Below, piece after piece: positions 1-9,700 of a DNA stretch of 64,000 bases. The stretch lies in contig CAILZB010000056.1 in the NCBI GenBank assembly GCA_903838565.1, positions 1 to 64,000 on the forward strand, written 5' to 3'. The stretch is from an uncultured beta proteobacterium. GTDB taxonomy: Bacteria; Pseudomonadota; Gammaproteobacteria; Burkholderiales; Burkholderiaceae_C. The stretch's first letter is position 1. The number at the start of each line of letters is the position of its first letter. The notes below the pieces were generated by a model. That model was not told the DNA's origin. It searched no databases and saw nothing but the letters and a program-made list of their open reading frames with translations. The translations under genes and the position numbers were made by a program.

Positions 1-102
1 CCCGCCACCGCGCAGCAGGTGCATGGCCGGCCGGCTCCCTGAAGTGCCTTCACCCTCGCGGGCTTCGGTGCTGTGAGCCTTGGCAGCGGCCTGGCGACTC
101 AT
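1..102 (-). CDS. ABC exporter half, N-terminal fragment (cut by window edge)
   Basis: Only the first 34 codons are present, so the product itself is not identifiable. The ATG overlaps the stop of the upstream ABC exporter gene in an ATGA arrangement, so the two are translationally coupled. The visible part is a hydrophilic leader (MSRQAAAKAHSTEAREG...) before any membrane segment. Because the upstream protein carries a degenerate ATPase site, the natural expectation is that this gene encodes the partner half-transporter with the competent site, as in heterodimeric exporters. That role is inferred from context only. Confidence 0.6.
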   Translation of the reverse strand, partial: MSRQAAAKAHSTEAREGEGTSGSRPAMHLLRGGG

Positions 103-1850
103 GGCGCAGCGTCCCCTTCCTGCGAGGACTGCGAGGCGACGATTTCGGCGTAGGCCGGGCAACTGTGCAGCAGGTCTTCGTGCCGGCCGCTGCCGACGAC
201 GTGCCCCTGGTCCAGCACGACGATACGGTCGGCCTGTCGCAGGCTGGTCACGCGCTGGCTCACGACCACGGTGGCACCCTCGCGCCGCTCGGCCTTCAGG
301 GCCTCACGCAAGCGGGCGTCGGTGGCGGCGTCCAGTGCCGAGAAGCTGTCGTCCATCAGCAGCACCGCGGGTTGACACACCAGGGCGCGCGCAATCGCCA
401 GGCGCTGGCGCTGGCCGCCAGAGAAATTGCCACCGCCCTGGGCCACAGGGGCATTCAAACCTTCTGGCAGGGCGGCCACGAAGTCCCGCGCCTGGGCAAC
501 TTCCAGTGCGTGCCAGAGATCGGCCTCGCTGGCGCCTTCACGCCCGTAGCGCAGATTGGTGGCAACCGTACCCATGAACAGGAATGACTCTTGCGGCACG
601 ATGGCCACCGCGGCCCACAGCGCTTCCTGATCGAGATGGCGCAGATCCACCCCGCCCAGTGTGATGCGCCCGCCGCTGGGGTCGTGCAGCCGAATGGCCA
701 GACCCAGCAGTGTGGACTTGCCGGAGCCGGTGGCGCCGATCACGCCCAGCAGTTCACCCGGCCCGACCTCCAGGTCGATATCGCGCAGCACCGGTTCCTG
801 CGCCCCCGGAAAGCCGAAGCTGACGGCGTCGAAGCGCAACCGGGCCAATTGCTGCGGTGAGGTGGGCAATGCCAGTGGCCGGCTGGCGGGCACAACGCTG
901 GAGGGTGTGTTCAGCACCTCGGCGATACGGCGCGCACTGATGGCCGCGCGCGGCGCCATCAGGAACAGCATCGCGGCCATCATCACCGCGATCAGAATCT
1001 GCGCGTTGTAGGCCAGGAACGCGACCACGGTGCCGACAGACAGCGTGCCAGCGTGGATGCGCCCAGCGCCTGCCCACACCACCGCCACGCCGGTCAAGTG
1101 CAGCACAGCCATCACCGCCGGCATGTTCAGCGCCATCAAGCGCCCGGCGCGCAGCGCGGTGCCAGTGAGCTCGTCGTTGGCACTGGCAAAGCGCGCTCGC
1201 TCGGCGTCGTCGCGCACAAAAGCGCGGATGACGCGCAGACCGCTGATCTGCTCGCGCAGGATGCCATTGACGCGGTCGAGAAGGGCCTGCATGCGGCCGA
1301 ACAGCGGCATTGCGCGGGACATGAGCGAAGCCACCACCAGCGCCAGTATGGGCACAGCGACCAGCAGCAGGCCAGCCAGGCTTACATCCTGCCGCATGGC
1401 CATCGCCACGCCGCCAAGGCCCATCAGCGGCGCCAGCATGATCACCGTCAGGACCATGGTCAGCAAGGTCTGCAACTGCAACACGTCGTTGGTGCAACGG
1501 GTGATCAGGGACGGCACGCCAACGCGCTGCACCTCGACCAGCGAGAGCGAGTGCACGTGGGCGAAAATCACGCCGCGAAGGGCGCGCCCGGCGTCCATCG
1601 CGATGCGTGCGCCCAGCGCCAGCGCTGCTAGCGAAAAACCCAGTTGCACCAGCGCGGCCAGCAGCATCCAGCCGCCCAATTGCCCTATCAAGCGCAGGTC
1701 GTGCTGGGCGACACCCTGGTCAATGAGTTCGGCACTGAGGTGTGGCAACAGCAGGGCCGCCAGCGTCTGTCCACACTGGCAGGCCAGTACCAATGCAAGG
1801 CGCCAGCGGTATGGCCGAAGCATGCGCAACCAGGGGAGAATTCCTTGCAT
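99..1850 (-). CDS. ABC transporter half, fused permease and ATPase (degenerate-site half of a heterodimeric exporter)
   Basis: The 583-residue protein has an N-terminal six-helix transmembrane domain (about 1-310) and a C-terminal nucleotide-binding domain. Walker A is GATGSGKST near 372-380, the signature is FSGGQRQR near 476, and Walker B is VLLMDD near 497-501. The residue after the Walker B Asp is Asp501 where a competent site has Glu, the usual mark of the non-catalytic site in heterodimeric exporters (TM287/288, BmrCD type). The stop overlaps the start of a following gene by ATGA. Substrate is unknown; multidrug or lipid export are typical for the family. ATG is chosen at 1850 and the first helix starts near residue 16. 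Confidence 0.88.
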   Translation of the reverse strand: MQGILPWLRMLRPYRWRLALVLACQCGQTLAALLLPHLSAELIDQGVAQHDLRLIGQLGGWMLLAALVQLGFSLAALALGARIAMDAGRALRGVIFAHVHSLSLVEVQRVGVPSLITRCTNDVLQLQTLLTMVLTVIMLAPLMGLGGVAMAMRQDVSLAGLLLVAVPILALVVASLMSRAMPLFGRMQALLDRVNGILREQISGLRVIRAFVRDDAERARFASANDELTGTALRAGRLMALNMPAVMAVLHLTGVAVVWAGAGRIHAGTLSVGTVVAFLAYNAQILIAVMMAAMLFLMAPRAAISARRIAEVLNTPSSVVPASRPLALPTSPQQLARLRFDAVSFGFPGAQEPVLRDIDLEVGPGELLGVIGATGSGKSTLLGLAIRLHDPSGGRITLGGVDLRHLDQEALWAAVAIVPQESFLFMGTVATNLRYGREGASEADLWHALEVAQARDFVAALPEGLNAPVAQGGGNFSGGQRQRLAIARALVCQPAVLLMDDSFSALDAATDARLREALKAERREGATVVVSQRVTSLRQADRIVVLDQGHVVGSGRHEDLLHSCPAYAEIVASQSSQEGDAAP

Positions 1851-2056
1851 CCCTTATGGTGACACATGATCGCGCACGCCACAGTAAATCGAGAGACGCG
1901 CTGTACAAATCCGGTGCAGGACAGGACTTATCCCCTCTGGGGCAGGCTTCGGCAAGCGCAAGTCCACGACCGTTGGTTGAACGGTCTTAAAAATGATGAG
2001 ATTGGAATCCCCGGGAACACGCAGGCGTTCGCCGCAGCCGGCGCAACTCCAGACTT

Positions 2057-3109
2057 TCACGGCCGCATGGAATTCTGATCGGTGCCGGTGCTTTGCCGCA
2101 CCAGCAGCTCAAAACCCAAATCGACGCTGGGTTCGGGCACCGGCTCGCCGCGCATCAGCTGCAGCAGCATTTGCGCGGCGCGAACGCCGATCTCCCAGCG
2201 CGGCGTCTTGATGGTGGTGAGGCTGGGAACGAACTCGGCGCTCCCGGGCAGGTCGTTGAAGCCGGCGACCGATATCTGGCGCGGCACCTTGATGCCCATG
2301 CGCAGCGCCGCCAGCAAGCCGCCCTGGGCCAGGTCGTCGTTGCAGAAGAAGATGGCATCGACGCGTGGGCGCACGCTGAGAATCTGCTCGAACATCGCGC
2401 CCCCGACCTTCATCGAGGAGGGCGCCGGGTTCTGCCACTCCAGGGCCGGGTCGTACAACCCCGCGGCCTGAAGGCAGTCGCGATAACCCTGAGCCCGCTG
2501 CAGTGTGCGCGGATCCAGTTGCGCGGCGGCAAAGGCGATGCGGCGGCGGCCCGTGTCCAGCAGATGCTGGGTGATGGCGCGGGCCGCCTCGCGCTGGGAA
2601 AATCCCACGCTGTACATGCCGTCCTGGAGCGCGGTTTCCATCAGGTGCACGCAGGGGATGCCACTGGCGGCGATGAGCTGGCGGGTAGCGTCGGTGCGCT
2701 CGAGTCCGGTGACCAGCAGGCCCGCGGGTCGATGCAGCAGCTGACCCTTGAGCAACTGTTCCTCTTCGGCCGCATCGTAGTGGGTGACACCCATCAGCGC
2801 GTGGTAGCCCGCGGGCACCAGCGTGCGCTGCACGCCCTCGAGCAGGTCGACGAACAGTTGGTTCGACAGCAGCGGGATCAGTATCGCCACGTGCGAGCTT
2901 TTGCTCGACGCCAGTGCACGGGCGGCCGGGTCGGGCACATAGCCCAGGCGCTTGGCAGCCTGAATGGCGCGTTCGGCCAGCTCTGGCGCGACCTTGCGGT
3001 CGCCGCGCAGCGATCGCGAAACCGTGATCCGGCTCACGCCCGCGGCCAACGCCACATCGTCGAGCGTGACCCGCCCCGAAGACCTGCTTTGCCGCTTGTT
3101 GCTCACCAT
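2057..3109 (-). CDS. gntR: LacI/GntR-family transcriptional repressor of gluconate genes
   Basis: This 350-residue regulator has a LacI-type helix-turn-helix at about 14-38 (VTLDDVALAAGVSRITVSRSL) and a periplasmic-binding-protein-like effector domain from about 70. Sequence style resembles GntR, the gluconate repressor of the LacI family. It is divergent from gluconokinase and a TRAP transporter, which fits gluconate or a related sugar acid as inducer. The ATG is preceded by AGGA at a good distance. A near-palindromic operator lies 16-27 bases upstream of the start, and a matching perfect palindrome lies before gntK, suggesting autoregulation together with control of the kinase operon. Effector identity is inferred from neighbours. 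Confidence 0.87.
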   Translation of the reverse strand: MVSNKRQSRSSGRVTLDDVALAAGVSRITVSRSLRGDRKVAPELAERAIQAAKRLGYVPDPAARALASSKSSHVAILIPLLSNQLFVDLLEGVQRTLVPAGYHALMGVTHYDAAEEEQLLKGQLLHRPAGLLVTGLERTDATRQLIAASGIPCVHLMETALQDGMYSVGFSQREAARAITQHLLDTGRRRIAFAAAQLDPRTLQRAQGYRDCLQAAGLYDPALEWQNPAPSSMKVGGAMFEQILSVRPRVDAIFFCNDDLAQGGLLAALRMGIKVPRQISVAGFNDLPGSAEFVPSLTTIKTPRWEIGVRAAQMLLQLMRGEPVPEPSVDLGFELLVRQSTGTDQNSMRP

Positions 3110-3124
3110 TTGCGAATCCTATCA

Positions 3125-3136
3125 GATAACGCTATC
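3125..3136. promoter_or_regulatory. Candidate GntR operator, gntR side
   Basis: GATAACGCTATC followed by CCA, a near-perfect 12-bp dyad just upstream of the gntR ribosome binding site. It matches the site at 3272-3283 at 11 of 12 positions plus the trailing CCA. Binding by the adjacent LacI-family protein is inferred. Confidence 0.6.
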
Positions 3137-3271
3137 CCACCCTGAATCGAAGCGCACGGCAGGTTTCCCATGCAGCGCTGATGGCTGCCTATCGTTCATT
3201 CTGTCGGGAATGTGTGTCTTGATTTTGGTTCAGGGTAAACCCCTATCTGGAAATGAATTGACGGACCTTAA

Positions 3272-3283
3272 GATAGCGCTATC
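3272..3283. promoter_or_regulatory. Candidate GntR operator, gntK side
   Basis: GATAGCGCTATC is a perfect 12-bp palindrome 19 bases before the gntK start codon, again followed by CCA. Its offset from the first copy is 147 bp, about 14 helical turns, which would suit repression by DNA looping. No convincing -35/-10 pair could be fixed around it. Confidence 0.65.
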
Positions 3284-3302
3284 CCAAACGAATGCAAACC
3301 CA

Positions 3303-3872
3303 ATGTCTGTGACTGCCACGTCCGTCCCCAACCCCGCCAGCGCTTTCCAAAGTGAGGCCAGGTGGATCGTCGTGATGGGCGTCGCCGGCTGCGGCAAGTC
3401 CACGGTGGGCAAGCTGCTGGCCGACGACCTGGGATTGGCTTTCATCGAAGGCGATCAGTTCCATCCGCCGGAAAACCTGCGCAAGATGAGCGCGGGCATC
3501 GCATTGGATGATGCCGACCGCCAAGGCTGGCTGGACCGGCTTGGTGCGGAGCTGCAAAGTCACCCGCGCGGCGCAGTGCTGTCGTGCTCGGCGCTCAAGC
3601 GCGCCTACCGCGATCGCCTGCGCCAGGCCGTTCCCGAGCTGCGCTTCATCCATCTGAGCGTGGCGTCCGATCTCGCGAATGCGCGCGTGCACGCCCGGTC
3701 GGCCGAGCATCTTTTCCCCCCCAGCCTGGTGGCCAGCCAGTTCGCCGCGCTGGAGGATCCACGCGGTGAAGCGCTGGTCTTGCCACTGGACGGCGCGCTG
3801 CCACCCTCTGAGCTGAGCGAGCAGGCCAACGCCTGGCTTCTTTCCGCCCATCTTCCAACCCATGCCCACTAA
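3303..3872 (+). CDS. gntK: Gluconokinase (GntK family)
   Basis: Phosphorylates D-gluconate to 6-phosphogluconate with ATP, feeding the Entner-Doudoroff or pentose phosphate route. The 189-residue protein shows the P-loop GVAGCGKST at about 26-34, the family motif EGDQFHPPENLRKM and the SCSALKRAYRDRLR segment typical of GntK. The frame stays open far upstream, but similarity begins only shortly before the P-loop, so the ATG at 3303 is used although no strong Shine-Dalgarno precedes it. A start at 3375 is less likely. It is the first gene of a probable operon with the TRAP transporter genes 18 bases downstream, and the repressor is divergent. Confidence 0.92.
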   Translation: MSVTATSVPNPASAFQSEARWIVVMGVAGCGKSTVGKLLADDLGLAFIEGDQFHPPENLRKMSAGIALDDADRQGWLDRLGAELQSHPRGAVLSCSALKRAYRDRLRQAVPELRFIHLSVASDLANARVHARSAEHLFPPSLVASQFAALEDPRGEALVLPLDGALPPSELSEQANAWLLSAHLPTHAH

Positions 3873-3890
3873 AGAAGCGAGGACACGCCG

Positions 3891-4433
3891 ATGAATTTTC
3901 ATGTACCCAAGATCGAGCGCCTGGTGGAGAAGCTGATGGCACTGGCGCTGGTGCTGATCGTGTTGCTGATCTTTTCCAACGTCGTGGGCCGCTATGTGCT
4001 TGGCACCAGCTTCGCCGGCGCCGAGGAGCTGTCGCGCCTGCTGTTCGTCTGGCTGGTGTTCCTGGGTGCCATCCTGGCGCTGCGCCGGCGCGCGCATCTG
4101 GGCGTGGAACTGGTGCAGGCGCGTCTGCCGCGCTGGGCCCGAAAAAGCTGCGCCGTGATCACGCACGTGCTGAGCCTGTACGCGCTGTGGCTGTTCTTTT
4201 CGGGCAGCTGGACCCAGACCCAGATCGGCATGCACGTCTACTCCACGGTGCTGCACTTTCCGAATGCGCTGCTCGCCTCGGCCGGCCTGGTGTGCGCGGC
4301 TTCGATGATGTTGATCGTGGGCAACAACCTGCTGCGCATCGTCAGCAACCACCCCGATGCGGCCCTACCCGGAGACCCGCCGCGTGCCGTCGCCGAATCT
4401 GAGGCACTGGCCACCCAGGGAGCTGCGCCATGA
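3891..4433 (+). CDS. dctQ: TRAP transporter small permease (DctQ type)
   Basis: A 180-residue inner-membrane protein with four predicted hydrophobic helices and the DctQ pattern NVVGRYVLGTSFAGAEELSRLLFVWLVFLGA near 27-58. It forms the membrane complex with the large DctM-type subunit, whose ATG overlaps this stop as ATGA. GAGGA precedes the ATG. Between gluconokinase and the binding protein, its job is probably sodium- or proton-driven uptake of gluconate or a similar sugar acid. The substrate is inferred from the neighbouring kinase. Confidence 0.9.
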   Translation: MNFHVPKIERLVEKLMALALVLIVLLIFSNVVGRYVLGTSFAGAEELSRLLFVWLVFLGAILALRRRAHLGVELVQARLPRWARKSCAVITHVLSLYALWLFFSGSWTQTQIGMHVYSTVLHFPNALLASAGLVCAASMMLIVGNNLLRIVSNHPDAALPGDPPRAVAESEALATQGAAP

Positions 4434-5707
4434 GCATCGTCATTTTCCTCAGCACGCTGATTGTCCTCATGGTGATGGGCATGCCCATCGCCTTTGCGCT
4501 GATGCTCACCGGCGTGGCGCTGATGTATCAGCTCAATTTCTTCGACGCGCAACTGGTGGCGCAGAACATGGTGGCGGGCGCCGACATCTATCCCCTGATG
4601 GCCGTTCCCTGCTTCATCCTGGCGGGCGAGTTGATGAACGCCGGTGGCATCTCCAAGCGCATCATTGCCCTGGCGGTGAGCATGGTCGGGCACATCAAGG
4701 GCGGGCTGGGGTACGTGGCCATCGCCGCCACGCTGCTGCTGGGTGCCTTCTCCGGCTCCGCGCTGGCCGACACCGCGGCCGTGGCGACACTGCTGATTCC
4801 GATGATGCGCAACCACGGTTACCCGGTGGCGCGCTCCGCCGGCCTGATCGCCGCCGGTGGCGTGATCGCGCCCATCGTGCCGCCGTCCATGCCCTTCATC
4901 ATCTTCGGCGTCACGACCAATACCTCGGTGAGCGCGCTGTTCATGGCCGGCATCGTGCCGGCGCTGCTGCGCGCGCTGGGCCTGGTGATCGTGTGGGCGG
5001 TGCTGTCGCGCAAGATGGAAGTCACGCTGCAACCCAAGCGCAGCTGGTCCGAGCGCGCACGCGCGCTGGTCGACGCGCTGTGGGCGCTGGTGCTGCCGGT
5101 GATCATCGTCGGCGGCCTGCGCGGTGGCGTGTTCACGCCCACCGAAGCGGCAGCCGTGGCGGCGGTCTATGCCCTGTTCGTGAGCCTGTTCGTCTACCGC
5201 GAGGTGAAGGTCTCGCAGCTCACGGCGCTGGTGGTAAATGCCGGGCGCACCACGAGCACGGTGATGTTCCTGTGCGCGGCGGCCTTCGTGTCCTCGTACA
5301 TGGTGACGCTGGCCGACCTGCCGGCGCAGGTCACCGAGTTCCTGGGCCCGATGATCGAACACCCGCGCCTGCTCATGGGCGCCGTGATGCTGCTGCTGCT
5401 GGCCATCGGCAACGTGATGGACCTGACGCCGACGATCCTGGTGATGGGCCCGGTGCTGATGCCCATCGTCGTGATGGCGGGGATCGACCCGACCTACTTC
5501 GGCGTGATGTTCATCCTGGTGGGGACGCTGGGGCTGATCCACCCGCCGGTGTGCACCGTGCTCAACGTGGTCTGCGGCATCGCCAAGATCTCCCTGGAGA
5601 GTGCGACCCGCGGCGTCTGGCCGTTCCTGCTGGCCGAAGCGATCCTTGTGCTGCTGTTTGTTTTCTACCCCGGGTTCATCACCGTTCCGATGACCTGGTT
5701 TCATTAA
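4430..5707 (+). CDS. dctM: TRAP transporter large permease (DctM type)
   Basis: The 425-residue, highly hydrophobic protein has about 12 membrane segments and family motifs such as MAVPCFILAGELMNAGGI near 62 and GSALADTAAVATLLIPMM near 110. It is the transport-competent subunit of a TRAP system and works with the preceding DctQ and following DctP. Length is normal for DctM. The ATG overlaps the dctQ stop (ATGA), consistent with stoichiometric coupled translation. Confidence 0.93.
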   Translation: MSIVIFLSTLIVLMVMGMPIAFALMLTGVALMYQLNFFDAQLVAQNMVAGADIYPLMAVPCFILAGELMNAGGISKRIIALAVSMVGHIKGGLGYVAIAATLLLGAFSGSALADTAAVATLLIPMMRNHGYPVARSAGLIAAGGVIAPIVPPSMPFIIFGVTTNTSVSALFMAGIVPALLRALGLVIVWAVLSRKMEVTLQPKRSWSERARALVDALWALVLPVIIVGGLRGGVFTPTEAAAVAAVYALFVSLFVYREVKVSQLTALVVNAGRTTSTVMFLCAAAFVSSYMVTLADLPAQVTEFLGPMIEHPRLLMGAVMLLLLAIGNVMDLTPTILVMGPVLMPIVVMAGIDPTYFGVMFILVGTLGLIHPPVCTVLNVVCGIAKISLESATRGVWPFLLAEAILVLLFVFYPGFITVPMTWFH

Positions 5708-5731
5708 CCTGACCCTTAACCGAGACCCACC

Positions 5732-6736
5732 ATGAAAAAACTTGTTCAACTCCTCATCGCTGCCGCCGTCGTCAGCACCGCGGCAAGCGCCATCGCAGCC
5801 GACTACCAGACGCGCATCATCCGCTTCGGCTACGGCCTGGCAGAAGACAGCAACCAGGGCCACGCGGCCAAATTCTTTGCGGCCGACCTGGCCAAGCGCA
5901 CCGGCGGCAAGCTCAAGGCCAAGGGCTTTGCCAGCGCCAGCCTGGGCAACGACAACCAGATGCAGAACGCGCTCATCGGCGGCGCCCAGGAAATGACCGT
6001 GGTGTCCACGGCGACGCTGGTCGGAATCGAAGATTCCTTCGGCATCTATGACTTGCCGTTCGTGTTCCGCTCCGAGCAGGAGGCCGACGCCATCCTGGAC
6101 GGCAACTTCGGCAAGAAGCTCATCGCCAAGCTCGACGCCAAGGGCCTGATCGGCCTGGTCTATTGGGAAAACGGCTTTCGCAACCTGACCAACTCCAAGC
6201 GGCCGATCGCGAAGATGGAAGACATGCAGGGCGTGAAGCTGCGCGTGATGCAGAACCCGGTCTACATCGACATGTTCAACGGCTTCGGCGCGAACGCGAT
6301 TCCGCTGGCGTTCTCCGAGCTGTTCACGGCGCTCGAATCGCGCACCGTCGACGGCCAGGAGAATCCGATCAACACCATCCAGTCCAGCAAGTTCTACGAA
6401 GTGCAGAAATACCTGTCGATCACCAAGCACGTGTACAGCCCGTGGATCGTGCTGGCGAGCAAGAAGTGGTGGGATGGCCTCACTGCCGACGAGAAGAAGG
6501 CGATTCAGGAATCCGCCGTGGCCTCGCGCGACTTCGAGCGCAAGGACAGCCGCGAGAGCGGCGCCAAGGCGCTGGACGTGCTCAAACAAAAGGGCATGCA
6601 GGTCACGGTGCTGGCGCCCAAGGAGCTGGACCGCTTGCAGGACGCGGCACGTCCGGCCATCGCCAAGTTCGCCGCCAACGGCCACGCCGAACTGGTCAAG
6701 GACTTGCAGGCCGAACTGGCCAAGGTTCGCAAATAG
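5732..6736 (+). CDS. dctP: TRAP transporter periplasmic substrate-binding protein (DctP type)
   Basis: The 334-residue protein begins with a clear signal peptide (MKKLVQLLIAAAVVSTAASAIAA, cleavage near 23). The DctP core follows, including KLRVMQNPVYIDMFNGFGAN with the Arg that usually pairs with the substrate carboxylate, and the conserved SELFTALESRTVDGQENP. It captures a carboxylated ligand in the periplasm for DctQM. Operon context points to gluconate or a related aldonate, although the TRAP family also handles dicarboxylates and uronates. Its stop lies one base from the stop of the convergent GGDEF-EAL gene. Confidence 0.9.
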   Translation: MKKLVQLLIAAAVVSTAASAIAADYQTRIIRFGYGLAEDSNQGHAAKFFAADLAKRTGGKLKAKGFASASLGNDNQMQNALIGGAQEMTVVSTATLVGIEDSFGIYDLPFVFRSEQEADAILDGNFGKKLIAKLDAKGLIGLVYWENGFRNLTNSKRPIAKMEDMQGVKLRVMQNPVYIDMFNGFGANAIPLAFSELFTALESRTVDGQENPINTIQSSKFYEVQKYLSITKHVYSPWIVLASKKWWDGLTADEKKAIQESAVASRDFERKDSRESGAKALDVLKQKGMQVTVLAPKELDRLQDAARPAIAKFAANGHAELVKDLQAELAKVRK

Positions 6737-6737
6737 G

Positions 6738-9700
6738 CTAGTCGTCGTTGCTGACCCACGGCAGCCGGTACCACTCGGGTTCGGGCTGCCAGGCGGCGAC
6801 CCAGCCCGGCATCTCGCTGGCGGGCATGGGGCGCGCGATGCCGTAGCCCTGCGCCAGATCGCAGCCCAATTGCAGCAGCAGGCTGCCGTGTTCCACGGTC
6901 TCCACGCCTTCGGCGATGACCTGGCGCTTGAAGGCCGCGGCCATGCTGATCACGCCTTGCAGGATCGCCAGATCGTCAGGGTCGTCTAGCATGTCGCGCA
7001 CAAAGCTCTGATCGATCTTGAGCATCTTGACCTGGAGCCGCTTCAGGTAAGTGAGTGAGGAATATCCGGTGCCAAAGTCGTCCAGCGCAAAGCTGACGCC
7101 GAACTCGGCACAGGACTCGATCAAACGGGAGATTTGCGAGATGTCCTCCAGCGCCGTCGTTTCCAGTATCTCCAGCTCAAGGCAGGCGGGGTCCACCCGC
7201 GGATGCGCCGCCAGAATCGCGCGCAGTCGATCCACGAAGTCCGCCTGCTGCAGCTGGCGTGTGCCGATGTTGACGCTGACCGGAAGGTTCAGCCCGGCCT
7301 TGCGCCAGTCCTCGATCTGCGTCAGCGCCGTGGCGATGACCCACTCTCCCACAGCCACGGCCAGCGGATGATCTTCGATCGCCGGCAGGAACAGCGCCGG
7401 TGCCAGCAGTCCGCCCTCGGGATGCTGCCAGCGGATCAAGGCTTCCGCGCCGATGACCTGACCCGTTCGCATGTTCACCTTCGGCTGGTAATGCAGCACG
7501 AATTCGCGCTCGCTCAGACCGAGGCGGATGCGCTCCAGGCTTTCGTGATGGACGCGCAGACTGCTGTCCTTCTTGGCGTCAAAAATATGGTAACGCCCCT
7601 TGCCTGCCAGCTTGGCCTGGTACATGGCCTGATCGGCCTGGCGCAGCAACTGGTCCGCGTCGATGGACTGCGGCTGCGGGTAAAAGGTGACGCCGATGCT
7701 GGCGGAAACCTGCAGCTTCAGATCTCCAATGGATACCGGCAGCGCCGCTGACGCCAGCAAGCGGTTGAGCATGGGCACACAGGCGTCGCCATTGGCGAGG
7801 TCGCCCATCACGGCGACAAACTCGTCGCCACCGAGTCGGGCCAATGTGTCGCCCTCGCGCAAGGTCTGCTTCATACGGTCGGCCACGGCGATCAGCAGCT
7901 GATCTCCCGCTTCGTGCCCGCACTGATCGTTCACGGCCTTGAAGCCGTCGAGGTCCAGATAGATCACGGCCAGCGTCTGTCCGCGACGCTCGGCCTGAGC
8001 CAGCCCCTGGCGCAGGCGATCCGACAGCAGCAAGCGGTTGGGCAGATTGGTGAGCGCATCGAAGTGCGCCATGTGCTCCAGCTGGCTTTGATGTTCCCGG
8101 ATCGCGGTGATGTCGGTGAACAAGGCGACGTAGTGTTCGGTCTGGCCGTCTGCGCCGCGCACGGCCGTGATTGTCAGCGCCTCCACAAACAGCTCTCCGC
8201 TCTTGCGCCGGTTCCAGACTTCTCCGTACCAGTGACCTTTTTGCTTCAGCTCAGCCCACATGGCGGTGTAGAAATCCTTGTCCTGACGCCCCGAGCTCAG
8301 CAGGCGCGGGTTCTTTCCCAGGACTTCGTCCCGTGAATACCCCGTGATGCGCGTGAAGGCCTCGTTGACATTCAGGATCGCGCCGTTGGCGTGGGTGATC
8401 ATGATGCCCTCGCGGGCATAGGTGAAGACGCTTGCGGCCTGGATCGACTCCTCGGCTTTCTTGCGTTCGGTCACGTCGCGCGCCGCCGCAAAAACGCCCA
8501 GCACCCGGCCTGCGTCGTCGCGGTAGACGCTGGCGTTGTAGAGCACGTCGGTGATGCGGCCGCTGGTGTGGCGGATCGCCAGCGGGTAGTCGGTGACGAA
8601 GCCGTTGGCAAACACCTGCTGGTAGCCCTCGCGCGCCTGCACCGGGTCGGTGAAGTAGTCGGCGAAGTCGCTGCCGATCAGCTGCGTCCGCCCCACGCCC
8701 GTGACCTGCTCGGTGGCTTGGTTCACGTCGGTGATCTTGCCCTGGGTGCTGATCGTCACCAGCGGGTCCAGGCTGGCTTCGATCAGGCTGCGTGAATACT
8801 TGGACGCGGTCTGCTCGAGTTGCCGGCGCTGCTGTCGGGACCTGAAGACCAAGCCGCACGCCAGCAGCAGCGCGGCGAGGACGCCGCCGACCCAGGGCAT
8901 CCAGGGCGCGAGGCTCTCAAGGATCAGGGCCAGAGAATCCTGATGCAGGTGGATCCACTTGTCGGAAACGGCCTGGCGCTCCTGTTCGGGCAGGGAGGCG
9001 AGCGTCTTGGACAGTATGTCGCGCAGCACGGGCAGGTCCTTGCGCACGCCGAAACTCAGGTCGTAGCTGTAGTCGAAGGCCGAGAATATCTGCAGGTTGC
9101 TGAACTTCTCGCGCTCGATGAAGAAGGAGGCGCTGGCCACGTCCATGATGAGCGCGTCGACCTCGCCGAACGCGAGTTTTTGCATGCCGTCCAGATCGTC
9201 CGGGACCAGGGTCAGCGTGATCGTGGGGAACTTTTGTTCGAGAAACCCCTGCACGCCATAACCCTTGCCCACGGCCACGCGTTTGCCCACAAAGGCATCG
9301 GGCCAGCGCCCTGGGGAAAAACCGGACTTGACGATGATCGCCGTGGGCACGCTGATGTAGGGCTGGGTGAAGGCCAGATACTGCGCTCGCTCGGGCGTTT
9401 CCTTGAGCGACGTGACGACCTCGGCCCTGCCGCCCTGCACATTCGCCAGGATGGCGTTCAGGTTTTGCGCCGGCAGGACCTGAAACCGGGTGCCGAGCCG
9501 GGCCTGCAGCAATTGAATCATGTCGGCCGAGAGCCCATGCCAGGCGCCCGACTCGATGAAACTGAAGGGTGGATAGTTGCCCTCCGGTGCGAGGCGGATC
9601 TGGCCCGCGTGGCCATCCATCCATGCCAGCTCCTGCGCTGTCAGGAAGCCGTGTTGGACCTCGGTGGCCGGCGCGGCTGCAGCATAAAGGCCGAGCCACA

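Noticed and set aside
1955-1991. ACCGTT...AACGGT hairpin near the end of gntR as terminator
   Set aside because: Six-base stem, and the A-run lies on the wrong side for the minus-strand gene upstream.
3219-3290. -35/-10 promoter for gntK
   Set aside because: TTGATT at 3219 and TTGACG at 3259 lack a -10 partner at 16-18 bp; no confident promoter could be assigned.
4238-6685. 815-codon open frame antisense to the TRAP genes
   Set aside because: Composition is His/Gln/Arg-rich with no domain, and it mirrors codon bias of the well-supported dctQMP genes; a typical high-GC shadow frame.
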